A stretch of 64,000 nucleotides of DNA from Clostridium sardiniense. Its GTDB lineage: Bacteria > Bacillota > Clostridia > Clostridiales > Clostridiaceae. Positions 34,350 to 43,895 of the stretch are shown in pieces. The position numbers and the translations under genes were made by a program. Within the stretch, counting starts at the first letter, position 1. Each line of letters opens with the position of its first letter. The notes below the pieces were generated by a model. It made no database searches. It had not been told where the DNA came from and saw nothing but the letters and a program-made list of their open reading frames with translations. Location of the stretch: NCBI RefSeq assembly GCF_016907995.1, contig NZ_JAFBDA010000014.1, forward strand, positions 21,759-85,758, in the 5' to 3' direction.

Positions 34350-36767
34350 TTATAATATTGTCACTTGATCTACGAACATAAAAGCTGGACCTTCTCCTGC
34401 CATTATGCTCCAATCTGGACATAGACCTTCACTCTTTGCAAATATTCTTATATAACGTATATTCCATACGCTGTTTGTAGATATATTCTTAACTCCAACT
34501 TCTGTTCTAGGTACAGAGTTTTCATTATATATGCGATCTATTCTTTTAAAAGCTTTTCCATCAACTGACACCTCAAAATCCACATACCTCGGATAGTATA
34601 TCCAAGCCCTGGTGTCTTGTAAGAAACCAACTGTTATACTATTTATCTTTTTAATCTCACCTAAATCAACAGTAACATCCATATCTTCATAATATCCAAG
34701 CCAATTACCATCTGTATAATCTGAAGTTCCCTTATTACCATCTATAAGATCATATATACCTTTTTTATTAAATTTATCAATATCTACTGGCTTTGTATTA
34801 CCTATCATATCTTTTATAGATATTGTTTTATAAAGTCTTCCCTCTACGACTTCACTTTCTTTAAATCCATCTTTAAAAGCAATAGCTTTTATAGTTGATT
34901 CTTTACCTAAAATTATAGGTTTTTCATAAACAGGAGATTCTATATCTGGGGTACTTCCATCTACTGTATAATGAATCTCTCCATCCTCCTCATTGTTTTC
35001 TATTTTAAATATTTGAATATCATCATTTTTGCTAAGTATTACATTTGGAATTATATTAGGCTTTAAAGCTCTAAGCTTCATCTTTGAGTTTTTAGTAATT
35101 CTTTTATTTATAGGAATATATTTATCTATGGATTCTATATTTTCGGCAAACTCTTTATTTAAGAATTCTCCTGATTTATTAGGTATATTATTTTTGGAAA
35201 GAACTATAGTAATATCATTTTTTTCACTAATTATTAGGATACTTCCATCATTTTTCAATTTAAAATCACCATCATCTAATGAAATTCTATATTCAAATCC
35301 ATTATGATTACATATTAGCATCTTTCTATTTAAATCTTTCAAAACTGGCAATTTATTAATATGAATAGCTAATTTCTTATCATTGCTAGAAATGCTCTTC
35401 ATAGATATCTTTATCTTACTTTCATTACAGTTTATTATGACAAAATTATAATTTTCACATTTCCATTCTATATTGTAAATAGATTCCCCATTTGTTGAAA
35501 ACTTAGGTTCTTTCCCCTTTAACCTTTGAATTTTATTTTCATTATCTAAAGTTATAAAATCTATTGATGCACGAGACTCATCATCACTCCACTTATGAGC
35601 ATTTAATATAGGCAATGAATCAAATATACTTTCATCATCATCTAAAGTATCATCATAATATCTTGATTTATAATTTTCATTAAACAGATGTAAATCTCTT
35701 ATAGAAAGTTTATTATTCTCCCAAAGAAAACTTACTCTATAAAATCTACTATTGTACCAAAGTGTTCTCAAATTCTCATCTTTATTCCAATCCTCTGATG
35801 CAACAAATGTTGTTGGAGGAGTTAAATTATATTTTTTCTTATACCACTTACCTGTTTCCTCTAAAGTCTGAACTCTTACCGCTCCCATTCTTTCAAGTTC
35901 TGCTATATAAGGAATTTGAAGTTCGTATCCTTTTCTCATTGTATTCCATAAAAATGTATTTTCTTGACCTACTTGAACATAGGAAAATCCTAAGACGTCT
36001 TCCTTTGTAAATCTATCAAGTAGCCACTTTACCCATTCCTCCGTTTGTCCAATTACGGAAGCTGGTTCTAAAGTATGTACTCCAGTAACTGATTTTCTTA
36101 AGCCATCCTCAAAGCTATATATAGGATCTGGTCCAAGCATTCTAAATATAGGTATATCTATTTGCATTTCTGTTCTTTGCGCTGGAATGTACTCATTAAA
36201 TTTACTTGGATAATATCCTTGATTAAAATACCCTCCCCATAGTGTAAACCCATCTGTTCCAATTTGATCTCTACATAAAGCCGCCGCTACTACTCCATAT
36301 TTTTCTTTAAAGTAATTAAGTGTAATTATATCTATTACCCATGATCCGACGGTCTTTGGGTAATATCCAAATATTTCTTTAAAATCCTCCATATAAACAT
36401 CAACCATTTTCATTCTATCTTCTGGTTTATATCCTAGTGAATATCCTATATTTACATGGTCATCTACTGGAGTTTTTCCCTTCCACTCTACATTAGACTT
36501 TTTTGCAAGTGTCTCATCAATTTCCCACCACACTGCAACTTCATCATAATCATCTATATTTTCTTTGATAAGATTAGAATATTTTTCATCCATAAGTGCA
36601 TCATATTTTAATGCATATGTTGCCGGCAGATTATACCGTTTTAATGTTTCCATTTGATATAAAACTGTATCAAAATCATCCTTTACAAACTCTCCACTAG
36701 GATAAACTGTTTTTCTTATAAAATTATAAATATTTACTATTGTAGGAGCTCTATCTCTTGACTTCAT
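34350..36767 (-). CDS. Unassigned cytoplasmic glycan-active protein: barrel + CHB_HEX_C + discoidin
   Basis: 805 residues from the ATG six bases after GGAGGT, no signal peptide. I do not recognise the N-terminal about 330 residues as a named glycosidase family; they look like the glycoside hydrolase/deacetylase (beta/alpha)7-barrel (TYALKYDALMDEKY, EVAVWWEID, FGYYPKTVGSWVIDI, GVVAAALCRDQIGTDGFTLWGGY). A beta-rich middle part follows. Near residues 575-640 is a chitobiase/hexosaminidase C-terminal-like segment (GEIHYTVDGSTPDIESPVYEKP), then an F5/8 type C discoidin domain (about 665-805). Discoidin and CHB_HEX_C modules normally sit on secreted enzymes, so a cytoplasmic location is odd. It lies between GH85 and GH38 genes. 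Confidence 0.75.
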   Translation of the reverse strand: MKSRDRAPTIVNIYNFIRKTVYPSGEFVKDDFDTVLYQMETLKRYNLPATYALKYDALMDEKYSNLIKENIDDYDEVAVWWEIDETLAKKSNVEWKGKTPVDDHVNIGYSLGYKPEDRMKMVDVYMEDFKEIFGYYPKTVGSWVIDIITLNYFKEKYGVVAAALCRDQIGTDGFTLWGGYFNQGYYPSKFNEYIPAQRTEMQIDIPIFRMLGPDPIYSFEDGLRKSVTGVHTLEPASVIGQTEEWVKWLLDRFTKEDVLGFSYVQVGQENTFLWNTMRKGYELQIPYIAELERMGAVRVQTLEETGKWYKKKYNLTPPTTFVASEDWNKDENLRTLWYNSRFYRVSFLWENNKLSIRDLHLFNENYKSRYYDDTLDDDESIFDSLPILNAHKWSDDESRASIDFITLDNENKIQRLKGKEPKFSTNGESIYNIEWKCENYNFVIINCNESKIKISMKSISSNDKKLAIHINKLPVLKDLNRKMLICNHNGFEYRISLDDGDFKLKNDGSILIISEKNDITIVLSKNNIPNKSGEFLNKEFAENIESIDKYIPINKRITKNSKMKLRALKPNIIPNVILSKNDDIQIFKIENNEEDGEIHYTVDGSTPDIESPVYEKPIILGKESTIKAIAFKDGFKESEVVEGRLYKTISIKDMIGNTKPVDIDKFNKKGIYDLIDGNKGTSDYTDGNWLGYYEDMDVTVDLGEIKKINSITVGFLQDTRAWIYYPRYVDFEVSVDGKAFKRIDRIYNENSVPRTEVGVKNISTNSVWNIRYIRIFAKSEGLCPDWSIMAGEGPAFMFVDQVTIL

Positions 36768-36824
36768 AACTCTACCTCCTGCTAATATCACTATACTAGC
36801 TTAATTAACTTTTTAGATATATAA

Positions 36825-36866
36825 ATAGAAGTATCTACTCATTTATTTATTCGTAGATACTTCTAT
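36825..36866 (-). terminator. Terminator after the GH38 gene
   Basis: A 14-bp perfect stem (ATAGAAGTATCTAC and complement) with a 14-base loop, 29 bases past the GH38 stop, followed by a T-rich stretch on the minus strand. Confidence 0.85.
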
Positions 36867-36894
36867 GATTTCTTCTATATTCCTTCTTAATCTA

Positions 36895-39800
36895 CTACTT
36901 TAATTTAAGTTTGAATGTCTTTATTTCAAATGGTTTAATTGTGAAGTTAACTTTATTTTCATCTGCATTAAGTACTTCTAAGTCTCTTTCCATTAGGTTA
37001 CATTCGCATATTTCTTCTATATCTTTAAAGAACTCTAAAGTAGCATTTGTTCTCTTGTTGTGGAACTCATACATTCTTACTATTAAGTGATCTGTATCTT
37101 CAGCCTTCTTAATAACTTCAATCATGATGTTTTCCTTATTTACCTTAACTAAGCTTAATTCATCTTCTAATTCTCCAGTATGTGATTCTTCAACTTTTGC
37201 ATATAGTGGAGTATTTAACTTATAAGCTTCATTAGCTGTCTTTGCCTTCTTCCAATCTCCTTCATGACTGTAGATTGAATATGTGAAGAAGTGTTCTTCT
37301 TTATCTGCATCTGGATTTGGATCACAAGATGATTTTAATAGAGTTAATCTCATATTTCCATCTTTAATATCATGTCCATACTTTGAATTATTAAGTAATG
37401 ATACCCCAAAGTCTCCTTCTGATAAATCTGCCCATTTATGCCCACAAACTTCAAATCTTGCAACATCCCATGAAGTATTGCTGTGTGTAGGTCTTGTAAC
37501 ATTTCCATATTGAATTTCGTAAGTTGCTTCTTTAGTATTTATATCAATTGGGAATGCTGCTTTAACAACTACATCTCTTTCTTTCCAATCTATATATGTG
37601 TCAAAGTCAACTCTCTCTAAGTCATTATATACATATACCTTTTGTACTATTGTTGATTCTAAGAACTTTCTTTCTATCTTTAATGTACTTCTTACTGGAC
37701 CTCTTTCTATTACTTCAATATTTTGAATATCATCTATCTTCCACATTTTTTCTTTGTAGTAGATATCTATATCCCAGTTATCAAAGCACATTGGCTTATC
37801 TTCAAATGCTTGTATTTCATTTCCTATAGCACCATCTTTTAAGATTTCTCTATTAGCTGCTTTGTTTATGAATGATACAATTTGTCCCTTATCATCAAGC
37901 TCAATCTTGAAGAATTTATTTTCTGCTCCATTTTCAGAAACTTCTACAACATCATTAGATACTTTAGTTGCTTCTACTATCTTAAATGACTTATGTCCAT
38001 TAGCAGGAATATTTTCTGCAAAGAATATTGCTTTATTTCCTTCTATCTTTTGGCATACTAGCTCCTCGCCATTATTATCTAAAACAGCAGGATTAGTTAT
38101 ATCTTCTGGAATATCAAATGTAGCTATATCACTTCTTTCAAATCCTAGAGTATTTGATACAACAACACTTCTATCCTTTAGATTAATATTTGAAGTAATA
38201 TTTGATAAACCTTCTCCTATTAACTCTTTACCATTTTGTATTAATGCCTTGTATTCAACATCTGTTACATCATAAACTTCCTTTATTGATGAACCTGGTA
38301 TAATATCGTGGAATTGATTTAATAATACTGTTTCCCATGAATCATTTATACTTCTGTATGGATAGTTATTTCCAAGTAACATTGACATTGAGTTTAACTT
38401 CTCTGCTGCTGTGTACATATTTTCGCAGATTCTGTTATCTCTTTTATTTCTAGCCATTGAAGTATATGTTCCTCTATGATATTCAAGATATAATTCTCCA
38501 ACCCATTTTGGTAATTTCTTATTTCCTGAAACTTGTTCTTCAAGTCTCTTGAAGTAATCTAATGATGTACCCATCTTAACTCTTGGAGCTCCTGGTATCC
38601 CCTTAGCTAATCTTCTTCCATTTTCAAGCATTTCTAGAGTGGCACCACCACCACCATCTCCCCATCCAAAGGAAACTAGAACATCATTATTTATATTCTT
38701 ATTTTGATATCTTCTCCATGCACCCATTATTGCATCTGGTTGAATGTGTCCATTATAAGTTGTGAAGTGTGATTCTCTTTCTTGTCCTGGTCCAGTTGTT
38801 GTTATAAAGTGTGTTAATACTTCTGATCCATCTATTCCTTGCCACATGAAAGTATCATTTGGAATTTTATTAAATTGATTCCATGCAATCTTAGTTGTCA
38901 TAAAGTAATCGACATCTGATTTCTTTAAAATTTGAGGAATAGCTGCTGAGTATCCAAATACATCTGGAAGCCATAATATCTTGTTATCAACATTAAATTC
39001 TTCTTTAAAGAATCTTTTTCCATGTAATATTTGTCTTACTAATGATTCTCCTGATGTTACATTACAATCAGCTTCAAGCCACATAGCTCCTTCTGGTTCC
39101 CAAACACCTTCTTCAATCTTTTCCTTAACTTTTGCATAAATTCCTGGATGATCTTCCTTTAAGAATTTATATAGTTGAGGTTGGCTTGACATAAATATAT
39201 ATTCTGGATATTCTTCCATAAGCTTTAACACTGTTGAGAAACTTCTTGCAACTTTTTCTCTAGTTTGCGCAACTGTCCAAAGCCATGCAACGTCTATATG
39301 AGTATGTCCAACACATGTTGCAATTACATCTTCATGTCCACATAATTCCCCATAGAACTTATCATTTAAGAACTCATTTGCCTTCTTTACGCTCTCATCA
39401 TATAATTCTGTCTTTGGTCTTCTTAAATCAATTAAGTTAACTGCATCATTTAAAACAGTTATCATATCTATTCTATTTTTATCTTCTTTATCTAACTCTT
39501 TGCAAACATCTACTGGTACTTTTAAGTTCCAATATAACTCTCTTGCATCCATATCAATTACTACTAACTTACCATGTAATGTAGCCTTTTTATCAGCAAG
39601 CATTCCTGCATATGCATGTAAGTCTATTTCATATTTTTCACCTGCAACTGCATCATGAGTTAATATGACTTCTCTATGATTTATATCAACCCCTTGAATT
39701 TGTTCTCCATTAACATATAGGATAAATTGAGGATTTGTTGCATCCCATCCTTCTTCGAATGTATGAAAGTTTAAAGCTATAGTTTGTCCAGCAAAACTTT

Positions 39801-40026
39801 CTGGAACTTCAACTGAGCACTTAAACCATCCATGGCAGTCTTTTCCTCCCCATAGATCTCCTGTTTTAAATTCTCTCCAACCATCTTCTGGTGCTTCTTT
39901 TATTAAATCAATGTTATGATAGTTTCCATCTATATACATATAGTTTTCAAGATTAATTTGATCTCTATATACGTGTTTTGAAATTTCTCCACAAATTTTA
40001 TCAATTCTTTCTAATAAATAATACAT
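36895..40026 (-). CDS. GH38 alpha-mannosidase, cytoplasmic
   Basis: 1043 residues, no signal peptide, matching the long Ams1/cytosolic GH38 architecture. The N-terminal about 225 residues are the family's accessory domain; the catalytic domain starts at CVGHTHIDVAWLW (H241 and D245 bind the metal), with the nucleophile D355 in LWLPDVFGYSAAIPQ, then the mid-helical bundle (HFHDIIPGSSIKEVY) and the C-terminal beta-sandwich domains. Such enzymes remove alpha-1,2-, alpha-1,3- and alpha-1,6-mannose from oligomannose in the cytosol. It lies downstream of the permease pair (69-base gap) and upstream of the unassigned protein, so it is placed to act on imported glycans. Confidence 0.95.
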   Translation of the reverse strand: MYYLLERIDKICGEISKHVYRDQINLENYMYIDGNYHNIDLIKEAPEDGWREFKTGDLWGGKDCHGWFKCSVEVPESFAGQTIALNFHTFEEGWDATNPQFILYVNGEQIQGVDINHREVILTHDAVAGEKYEIDLHAYAGMLADKKATLHGKLVVIDMDARELYWNLKVPVDVCKELDKEDKNRIDMITVLNDAVNLIDLRRPKTELYDESVKKANEFLNDKFYGELCGHEDVIATCVGHTHIDVAWLWTVAQTREKVARSFSTVLKLMEEYPEYIFMSSQPQLYKFLKEDHPGIYAKVKEKIEEGVWEPEGAMWLEADCNVTSGESLVRQILHGKRFFKEEFNVDNKILWLPDVFGYSAAIPQILKKSDVDYFMTTKIAWNQFNKIPNDTFMWQGIDGSEVLTHFITTTGPGQERESHFTTYNGHIQPDAIMGAWRRYQNKNINNDVLVSFGWGDGGGGATLEMLENGRRLAKGIPGAPRVKMGTSLDYFKRLEEQVSGNKKLPKWVGELYLEYHRGTYTSMARNKRDNRICENMYTAAEKLNSMSMLLGNNYPYRSINDSWETVLLNQFHDIIPGSSIKEVYDVTDVEYKALIQNGKELIGEGLSNITSNINLKDRSVVVSNTLGFERSDIATFDIPEDITNPAVLDNNGEELVCQKIEGNKAIFFAENIPANGHKSFKIVEATKVSNDVVEVSENGAENKFFKIELDDKGQIVSFINKAANREILKDGAIGNEIQAFEDKPMCFDNWDIDIYYKEKMWKIDDIQNIEVIERGPVRSTLKIERKFLESTIVQKVYVYNDLERVDFDTYIDWKERDVVVKAAFPIDINTKEATYEIQYGNVTRPTHSNTSWDVARFEVCGHKWADLSEGDFGVSLLNNSKYGHDIKDGNMRLTLLKSSCDPNPDADKEEHFFTYSIYSHEGDWKKAKTANEAYKLNTPLYAKVEESHTGELEDELSLVKVNKENIMIEVIKKAEDTDHLIVRMYEFHNKRTNATLEFFKDIEEICECNLMERDLEVLNADENKVNFTIKPFEIKTFKLKLK

Positions 40027-40095
40027 AATATATCCCTCTCTAACTTATATACTCTATTGTCTTTTATGATTAATTTATATTTATTAATTTAATTT

Positions 40096-41049
40096 TTACT
40101 CTTTTACTGCTCCAACTGTTAGTCCACTTACGAAATACTTTTGGAAGAATGGATATGCAAATATGATAGGAATTGTAGTTATAACAACTATTGCCATCTT
40201 AGCTGTATCCTTTGGCATTGCTGCAGCAGCTTCTACTGCATTTGTTCCAAGGGTAGCCGAGTTATTTGCTAAGAATTCCATTGATGTCTCCAATCTAATA
40301 AGTAAGTACTGTAATGGAACTAAACTATTTTTATCAATATAAAGCATTGCGTTAAACCAATCATTCCAGAATCCAAGTGTTAAGAATAATGCTATCGTTG
40401 CTATTGCTGGAAGTGATATTGGAAGAACTATCTTTAAGAATAATTTCCACTCTGATGCACCATCTATCTTAGCTGATTCTACAACTGCATCTGGTACTGT
40501 TGTCTTAAAGAATGTTCTAAGTATTATAATATGGAATGAACTTACGCATATAGGAAGTATCAATGCAAGTAAGTTATTCTTAAGTCCTAAGAAACTCGTT
40601 ACAACCATATATGATGCAACCATACCACCTGAGAATAACATTGGTATAAATATTAGTTTTGTAAAGAACTTTTTATATGCAAAGTTCTTTCTTGATAGTG
40701 CATATGCATAAGTTGTCATAATTACAAGCCCTAATAATGTACCAGCTATAGTTATAAATATAGTTATTCCATATGATCTCATTATTTCTCCGCCTGAGAA
40801 TACGAATTTATATGCTTCTAAACTCCACTCCTCTGGCCAAAATCTATATCCGTTCATTTGAAGTGCTTGCTCACTAGTAAATGATATAATAATAACGAAT
40901 ATAAATGGTATTATACAGAGTGCCGCCAATATACCAAAGAATATATTAAATGCAATATTTGTAGGTTTTGATATAGAGTTAAACTTATTTACTCCATCCA
41001 CTTCTTCTTTACCTTTACTGAATATTTTATTTTTTATTTTATCTATCAT
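40096..41049 (-). CDS. Carbohydrate ABC transporter permease, LplC/YtcP type
   Basis: 317 residues. Six membrane helices; the EAA motif that binds the ATPase is DGASEWKLFLKIVLPISLPAI (about residues 205-225). The N terminus (MIDKIKNKIFSKGKEEVDGVNKF) is cytoplasmic. It is the second permease of the pair and begins 20 bases past the LplB-type gene. It has the AAAGGCGGTG site. No ATPase gene is adjacent, so it must use a shared one, most likely MsmK at 24.4 kb. LplB/LplC permeases serve complex oligosaccharide importers and polar glycan uptake in Firmicutes. Confidence 0.93.
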   Translation of the reverse strand: MIDKIKNKIFSKGKEEVDGVNKFNSISKPTNIAFNIFFGILAALCIIPFIFVIIISFTSEQALQMNGYRFWPEEWSLEAYKFVFSGGEIMRSYGITIFITIAGTLLGLVIMTTYAYALSRKNFAYKKFFTKLIFIPMLFSGGMVASYMVVTSFLGLKNNLLALILPICVSSFHIIILRTFFKTTVPDAVVESAKIDGASEWKLFLKIVLPISLPAIATIALFLTLGFWNDWFNAMLYIDKNSLVPLQYLLIRLETSMEFLANNSATLGTNAVEAAAAMPKDTAKMAIVVITTIPIIFAYPFFQKYFVSGLTVGAVKE

Positions 41050-41069
41050 AATCTACACCGCCTTTACTC

Positions 41070-42164
41070 CTAGAAGAATGCATTTTCGTTATCTACTTTT
41101 CTAACGATTCCATTTGTAACTAATATTAATATTAATCCTACAAATGATTGATATAATGCTGCTGCTGAACTCATTCCTATATTTCCAAGGTTAGTAAGTC
41201 CTCTATAAACATAAGTATCTATAACATTTGTTACTGAGTATAATGCACCTGAGTTCTTTGGTAATTGATAGAATAATCCAAAGTCAGCTCTAAACATTCC
41301 CCCTACTGCTGTTATGAACATGATAATTAATACTGGTTTTAATAATGGAAGTGTAATATATTTTATTTGTTGCCACTTACTAGCTCCATCTATCATTGCC
41401 GCTTCAAAGTATGATTTATCTATTCCACATATTGATGCTAGATAAACAACTGTTCCATAACCTACACCTTTCCATTGACTCATGAAAATTATTATAAATG
41501 TCCAATATCTAGGTTCTGTATACCAAGATACACTATCCATTCCAAGCGTATTTAAAATTCCATTTACATATCCCTTCTCTGGGCTTAAGAATGCGAATAA
41601 ACAGTAACTTACTATAACCCATGATAAGAAGTATGGTAAAAACATTGAACTTTGGTAGAACTTTGATAACTTCTTATTTAAAAGTTCCTTTAAAAGTATT
41701 GCAAAAGTTACTGGAAGAACTATTCCAAGTATTATAAATACTAAATTATATAAAACTGTATTTCTTGTTATTAACCAAGCATCACTACTCTGGAACAAGA
41801 ACTCAAAGTTTTTAAGTCCAACCCACTCACTCTTAAATAAACTTTCAAGGAATCCACCATGTATTTTCCAATCCTTAAAGGCTATTATAATTCCAAACAT
41901 AGGTAAGTATGCAAATATTAAAAACCATATACTTCCTGGTACAGTTAAAAGTAATAATTCTTTATTAGCCTTTAATCTTTTGAACCTTGATTCTTTTTTC
42001 TTTTTAGCTAACTTATCTACCTTTTTTACCTCTTCAACTTTATTTACTTTTTCTGCTTTTTCTACTTTTTTTACTTCGTCTACTTTCTGTATCTTTTCTA
42101 CTTTATTTACTTTGTCTACTTTTTGTTTTTCTTCTACTTTTTCTAGATTTCCTACTTTAGACAT
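41070..42164 (-). CDS. Carbohydrate ABC transporter permease, LplB/YteP type, with a KVxKVx repeat extension
   Basis: 364 residues. From about residue 70 it is a normal LplB permease (LLLLTVPGSIWFLIFAYLPMFGIIIAFKDW, the EAA motif IDGASKWQQIKYITLPLLKP). The first 60 residues are unusual: an almost continuous array of a six-residue unit of the form [VI]-[DENK]-[KE]-[VAI]-x-K (VDKVNK, VEKIQK, VDEVKK, VEKAEK, VNKVEE, VKKVDK), a charged amphipathic helix. Most LplB proteins have only about 20 residues there. It might bind the ATPase, membrane or another partner, or be an unstable length-variable repeat. SD AGGGAGAGGGG precedes the ATG. It begins the permease operon. Confidence 0.9.
   Translation of the reverse strand: MSKVGNLEKVEEKQKVDKVNKVEKIQKVDEVKKVEKAEKVNKVEEVKKVDKLAKKKKESRFKRLKANKELLLLTVPGSIWFLIFAYLPMFGIIIAFKDWKIHGGFLESLFKSEWVGLKNFEFLFQSSDAWLITRNTVLYNLVFIILGIVLPVTFAILLKELLNKKLSKFYQSSMFLPYFLSWVIVSYCLFAFLSPEKGYVNGILNTLGMDSVSWYTEPRYWTFIIIFMSQWKGVGYGTVVYLASICGIDKSYFEAAMIDGASKWQQIKYITLPLLKPVLIIMFITAVGGMFRADFGLFYQLPKNSGALYSVTNVIDTYVYRGLTNLGNIGMSSAAALYQSFVGLILILVTNGIVRKVDNENAFF
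41993..42150 (-). repeat. Degenerate 18-base coding repeat in the LplB-type permease
   Basis: Six to eight imperfect 18-base units (encoding the six-residue KVxKVx-type unit) lie in the 5' part of the permease gene. The repeated element on the plus strand is of the form tctactttttttact. The length could vary between strains by slippage, in-frame. Confidence 0.7.
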
Positions 42165-42185
42165 TTACCCCTCTCCCTTCCGTTC

Positions 42186-42201
42186 TTGTAAACGTTCCCT
42201 A
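42186..42201 (+). promoter_or_regulatory. Catabolite-responsive element (cre) before the permease operon
   Basis: Plus-strand TTGTAAACGTTCCCTA matches the CcpA consensus at 13 of 16 positions, and shares the 11-base core TTGTAAACGTT with the cre of the binding-protein gene, in opposite orientation. It lies 22 bases upstream of the permease ATG. Confidence 0.6.
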
Positions 42202-42313
42202 AGTTACTTAAAATATATCATATTTAATATTTACCTTTAAAGTTGAAATAATCTAGATTTAGTGTAGAAATTAGATGTATCTATTTTCAACTAATTTTAT
42301 TGCATAAAAATAT

Positions 42314-42356
42314 CCCCTAATTGACTATAAAATTATAATTTATAGTCAATTAGAGG
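42314..42356 (-). terminator. Terminator of the YesM/YesN operon
   Basis: A 15-bp perfect stem (CTAATTGACTATAAA and complement) with a 7-base loop, 15 bases past the stop at 42371, followed on the minus strand by a T-run. It isolates the regulator genes from the permease operon downstream. Confidence 0.9.
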
Positions 42357-42370
42357 ATTAATTTTCTCTA

Positions 42371-43891
42371 TTAATAATTTTTCATTTCTCTCAATGTTGA
42401 TGGACAAACTCCATAATATTTTTTAAACTTTCTATAAAAATAACTAGTATCCGTATATCCTATAGCCTTAGCAATATCATTTATTTTCATATTAGTCTCT
42501 AATATAAGATCTTTAGCTTTAATATTCTTTGTCTTATTTAGATACTCTGAAAATGACATTCCAACTTCCTTAGAGAATATTCTTCCAAGGTATGAGCTAT
42601 TTATATTATATTGTTGAGCAAGTGTCTTTAAACTTAACTCTTCATAATATCTATCATTTATATTATTTATAATTTGTTGTACTATAGGACTATACTTTAT
42701 AGTATTTGAGCACATAGCATTTATAACTTCCTCAACTTCACTAATTATAAATGTTTTTACACTATCTCTTGTACTCTCATTACATAATTCTACTATAGTT
42801 GAACTTAAGCTATCTCGTACATACTTTTTATCTAACTTAAACTCATCAGAAATATTATCAATAAGTATTATTATTTTTACTGATAAATCATATATATTTC
42901 TCGGAGTTAACTTACTATTATCAAATATTTCTGTTAAATAATCCTTAGTTTTATTTATATTCTTTTCTATTATAAGCTTATTTAGCTTGTCTATTTCTGA
43001 TGAAAAATTCATTCTATATTCTTCTATATCAGAAACTTTCTCTTTGTACAAGCACATGTTAGTTCCTTCTGTAAGCATGTATTTTTTTAATCTACATGCT
43101 ACTCTGTAACTATTTTTTAGCTTATCTATAGAATCTACTGTATCACCTATTGCAATAAATACATCTACATTTAGAGTATTTATTAATTTATCTTTTATAC
43201 GATTGTAATATTCTATAATTTCTTCTCTACTGCATCCTTCATTCCATGAATTAACTAATATAGTCTGACCATCAAATTTATGAATTATTTCATAGTTTCC
43301 AAGTGTATTCTCTTCTATAATTTCATCTATATTTATATACTTACCATCTTCATTTCGTCTACTTATGGTTATTGTTGCTACTGTATAATATTTTTCATTA
43401 AAATCTAAGTTTATATCTTCTTTTATTTTATATATCTCTTCTTTATTTATTTTCCCATTTATAAATTCAATTAGCTTTCTATTTTTATCTAATATATTAT
43501 TTTTATTTTTCTTTTCTAACTTAATAGACTTTACTATACTTATTAAAGATTCTTCAAGTTCTTCTTCATTAATAGGTTTTAGTATATAACTTTCAACTCC
43601 ATATGCTATTGCTTTTTTTGCATATGAAAATTCATCATATCCACTTAATATTATAAAATTAACACCTTCATCTATAGCTTTAATCTCTTTTATTAAATCA
43701 AGCCCACTCATTTTGGGCATATTTATATCTGTTACAACTATATTGACAGGATTTTCTTTAAATTTTTCAAGAGCCTCTTCCCCATTTTGTGCTGTGTTTA
43801 CAACTTCTAAATTTAAATTTTCCCATTCAATTAAATTTAATAATCCTTGTGTAATAAGTTTTTCGTCATCGACCAACATAACCTTGTACAT
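42371..43891 (-). CDS. Response regulator, YesN type (receiver + AraC DNA-binding)
   Basis: 506 residues. N-terminal receiver (1-120) with VDDEK acid pocket and phosphorylated aspartate in VVTDINMPKMSG; a middle helical region of about 260 residues; C-terminal AraC/XylS domain (about 405-505) with the two helix-turn-helix motifs in LKTLAQQYNINSSYLGRIFSKEVG and INDIAKAIGYTDTSYFYRKFKKYYG. Phosphorylated YesN-type proteins activate genes for oligosaccharide ABC importers and hydrolases. It follows the sensor gene by four bases, with the ribosome site overlapping the sensor stop. It is the likely activator of the glycan genes. Confidence 0.94.
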   Translation of the reverse strand: MYKVMLVDDEKLITQGLLNLIEWENLNLEVVNTAQNGEEALEKFKENPVNIVVTDINMPKMSGLDLIKEIKAIDEGVNFIILSGYDEFSYAKKAIAYGVESYILKPINEEELEESLISIVKSIKLEKKNKNNILDKNRKLIEFINGKINKEEIYKIKEDINLDFNEKYYTVATITISRRNEDGKYINIDEIIEENTLGNYEIIHKFDGQTILVNSWNEGCSREEIIEYYNRIKDKLINTLNVDVFIAIGDTVDSIDKLKNSYRVACRLKKYMLTEGTNMCLYKEKVSDIEEYRMNFSSEIDKLNKLIIEKNINKTKDYLTEIFDNSKLTPRNIYDLSVKIIILIDNISDEFKLDKKYVRDSLSSTIVELCNESTRDSVKTFIISEVEEVINAMCSNTIKYSPIVQQIINNINDRYYEELSLKTLAQQYNINSSYLGRIFSKEVGMSFSEYLNKTKNIKAKDLILETNMKINDIAKAIGYTDTSYFYRKFKKYYGVCPSTLREMKNY

Positions 43892-43895
43892 AAAA

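Noticed and set aside
41993..42150. CRISPR-like or mobile repeat array.
   Set aside because: The repeat is in-frame, degenerate and coding, has no spacers, and no cas genes are present.
41980..42240. A plus-strand frame rich in Phe, Ser and Thr opposite the permease repeat.
   Set aside because: It is the antisense reading of the KVxKVx-encoding repeat; no ribosome site or sensible protein composition.
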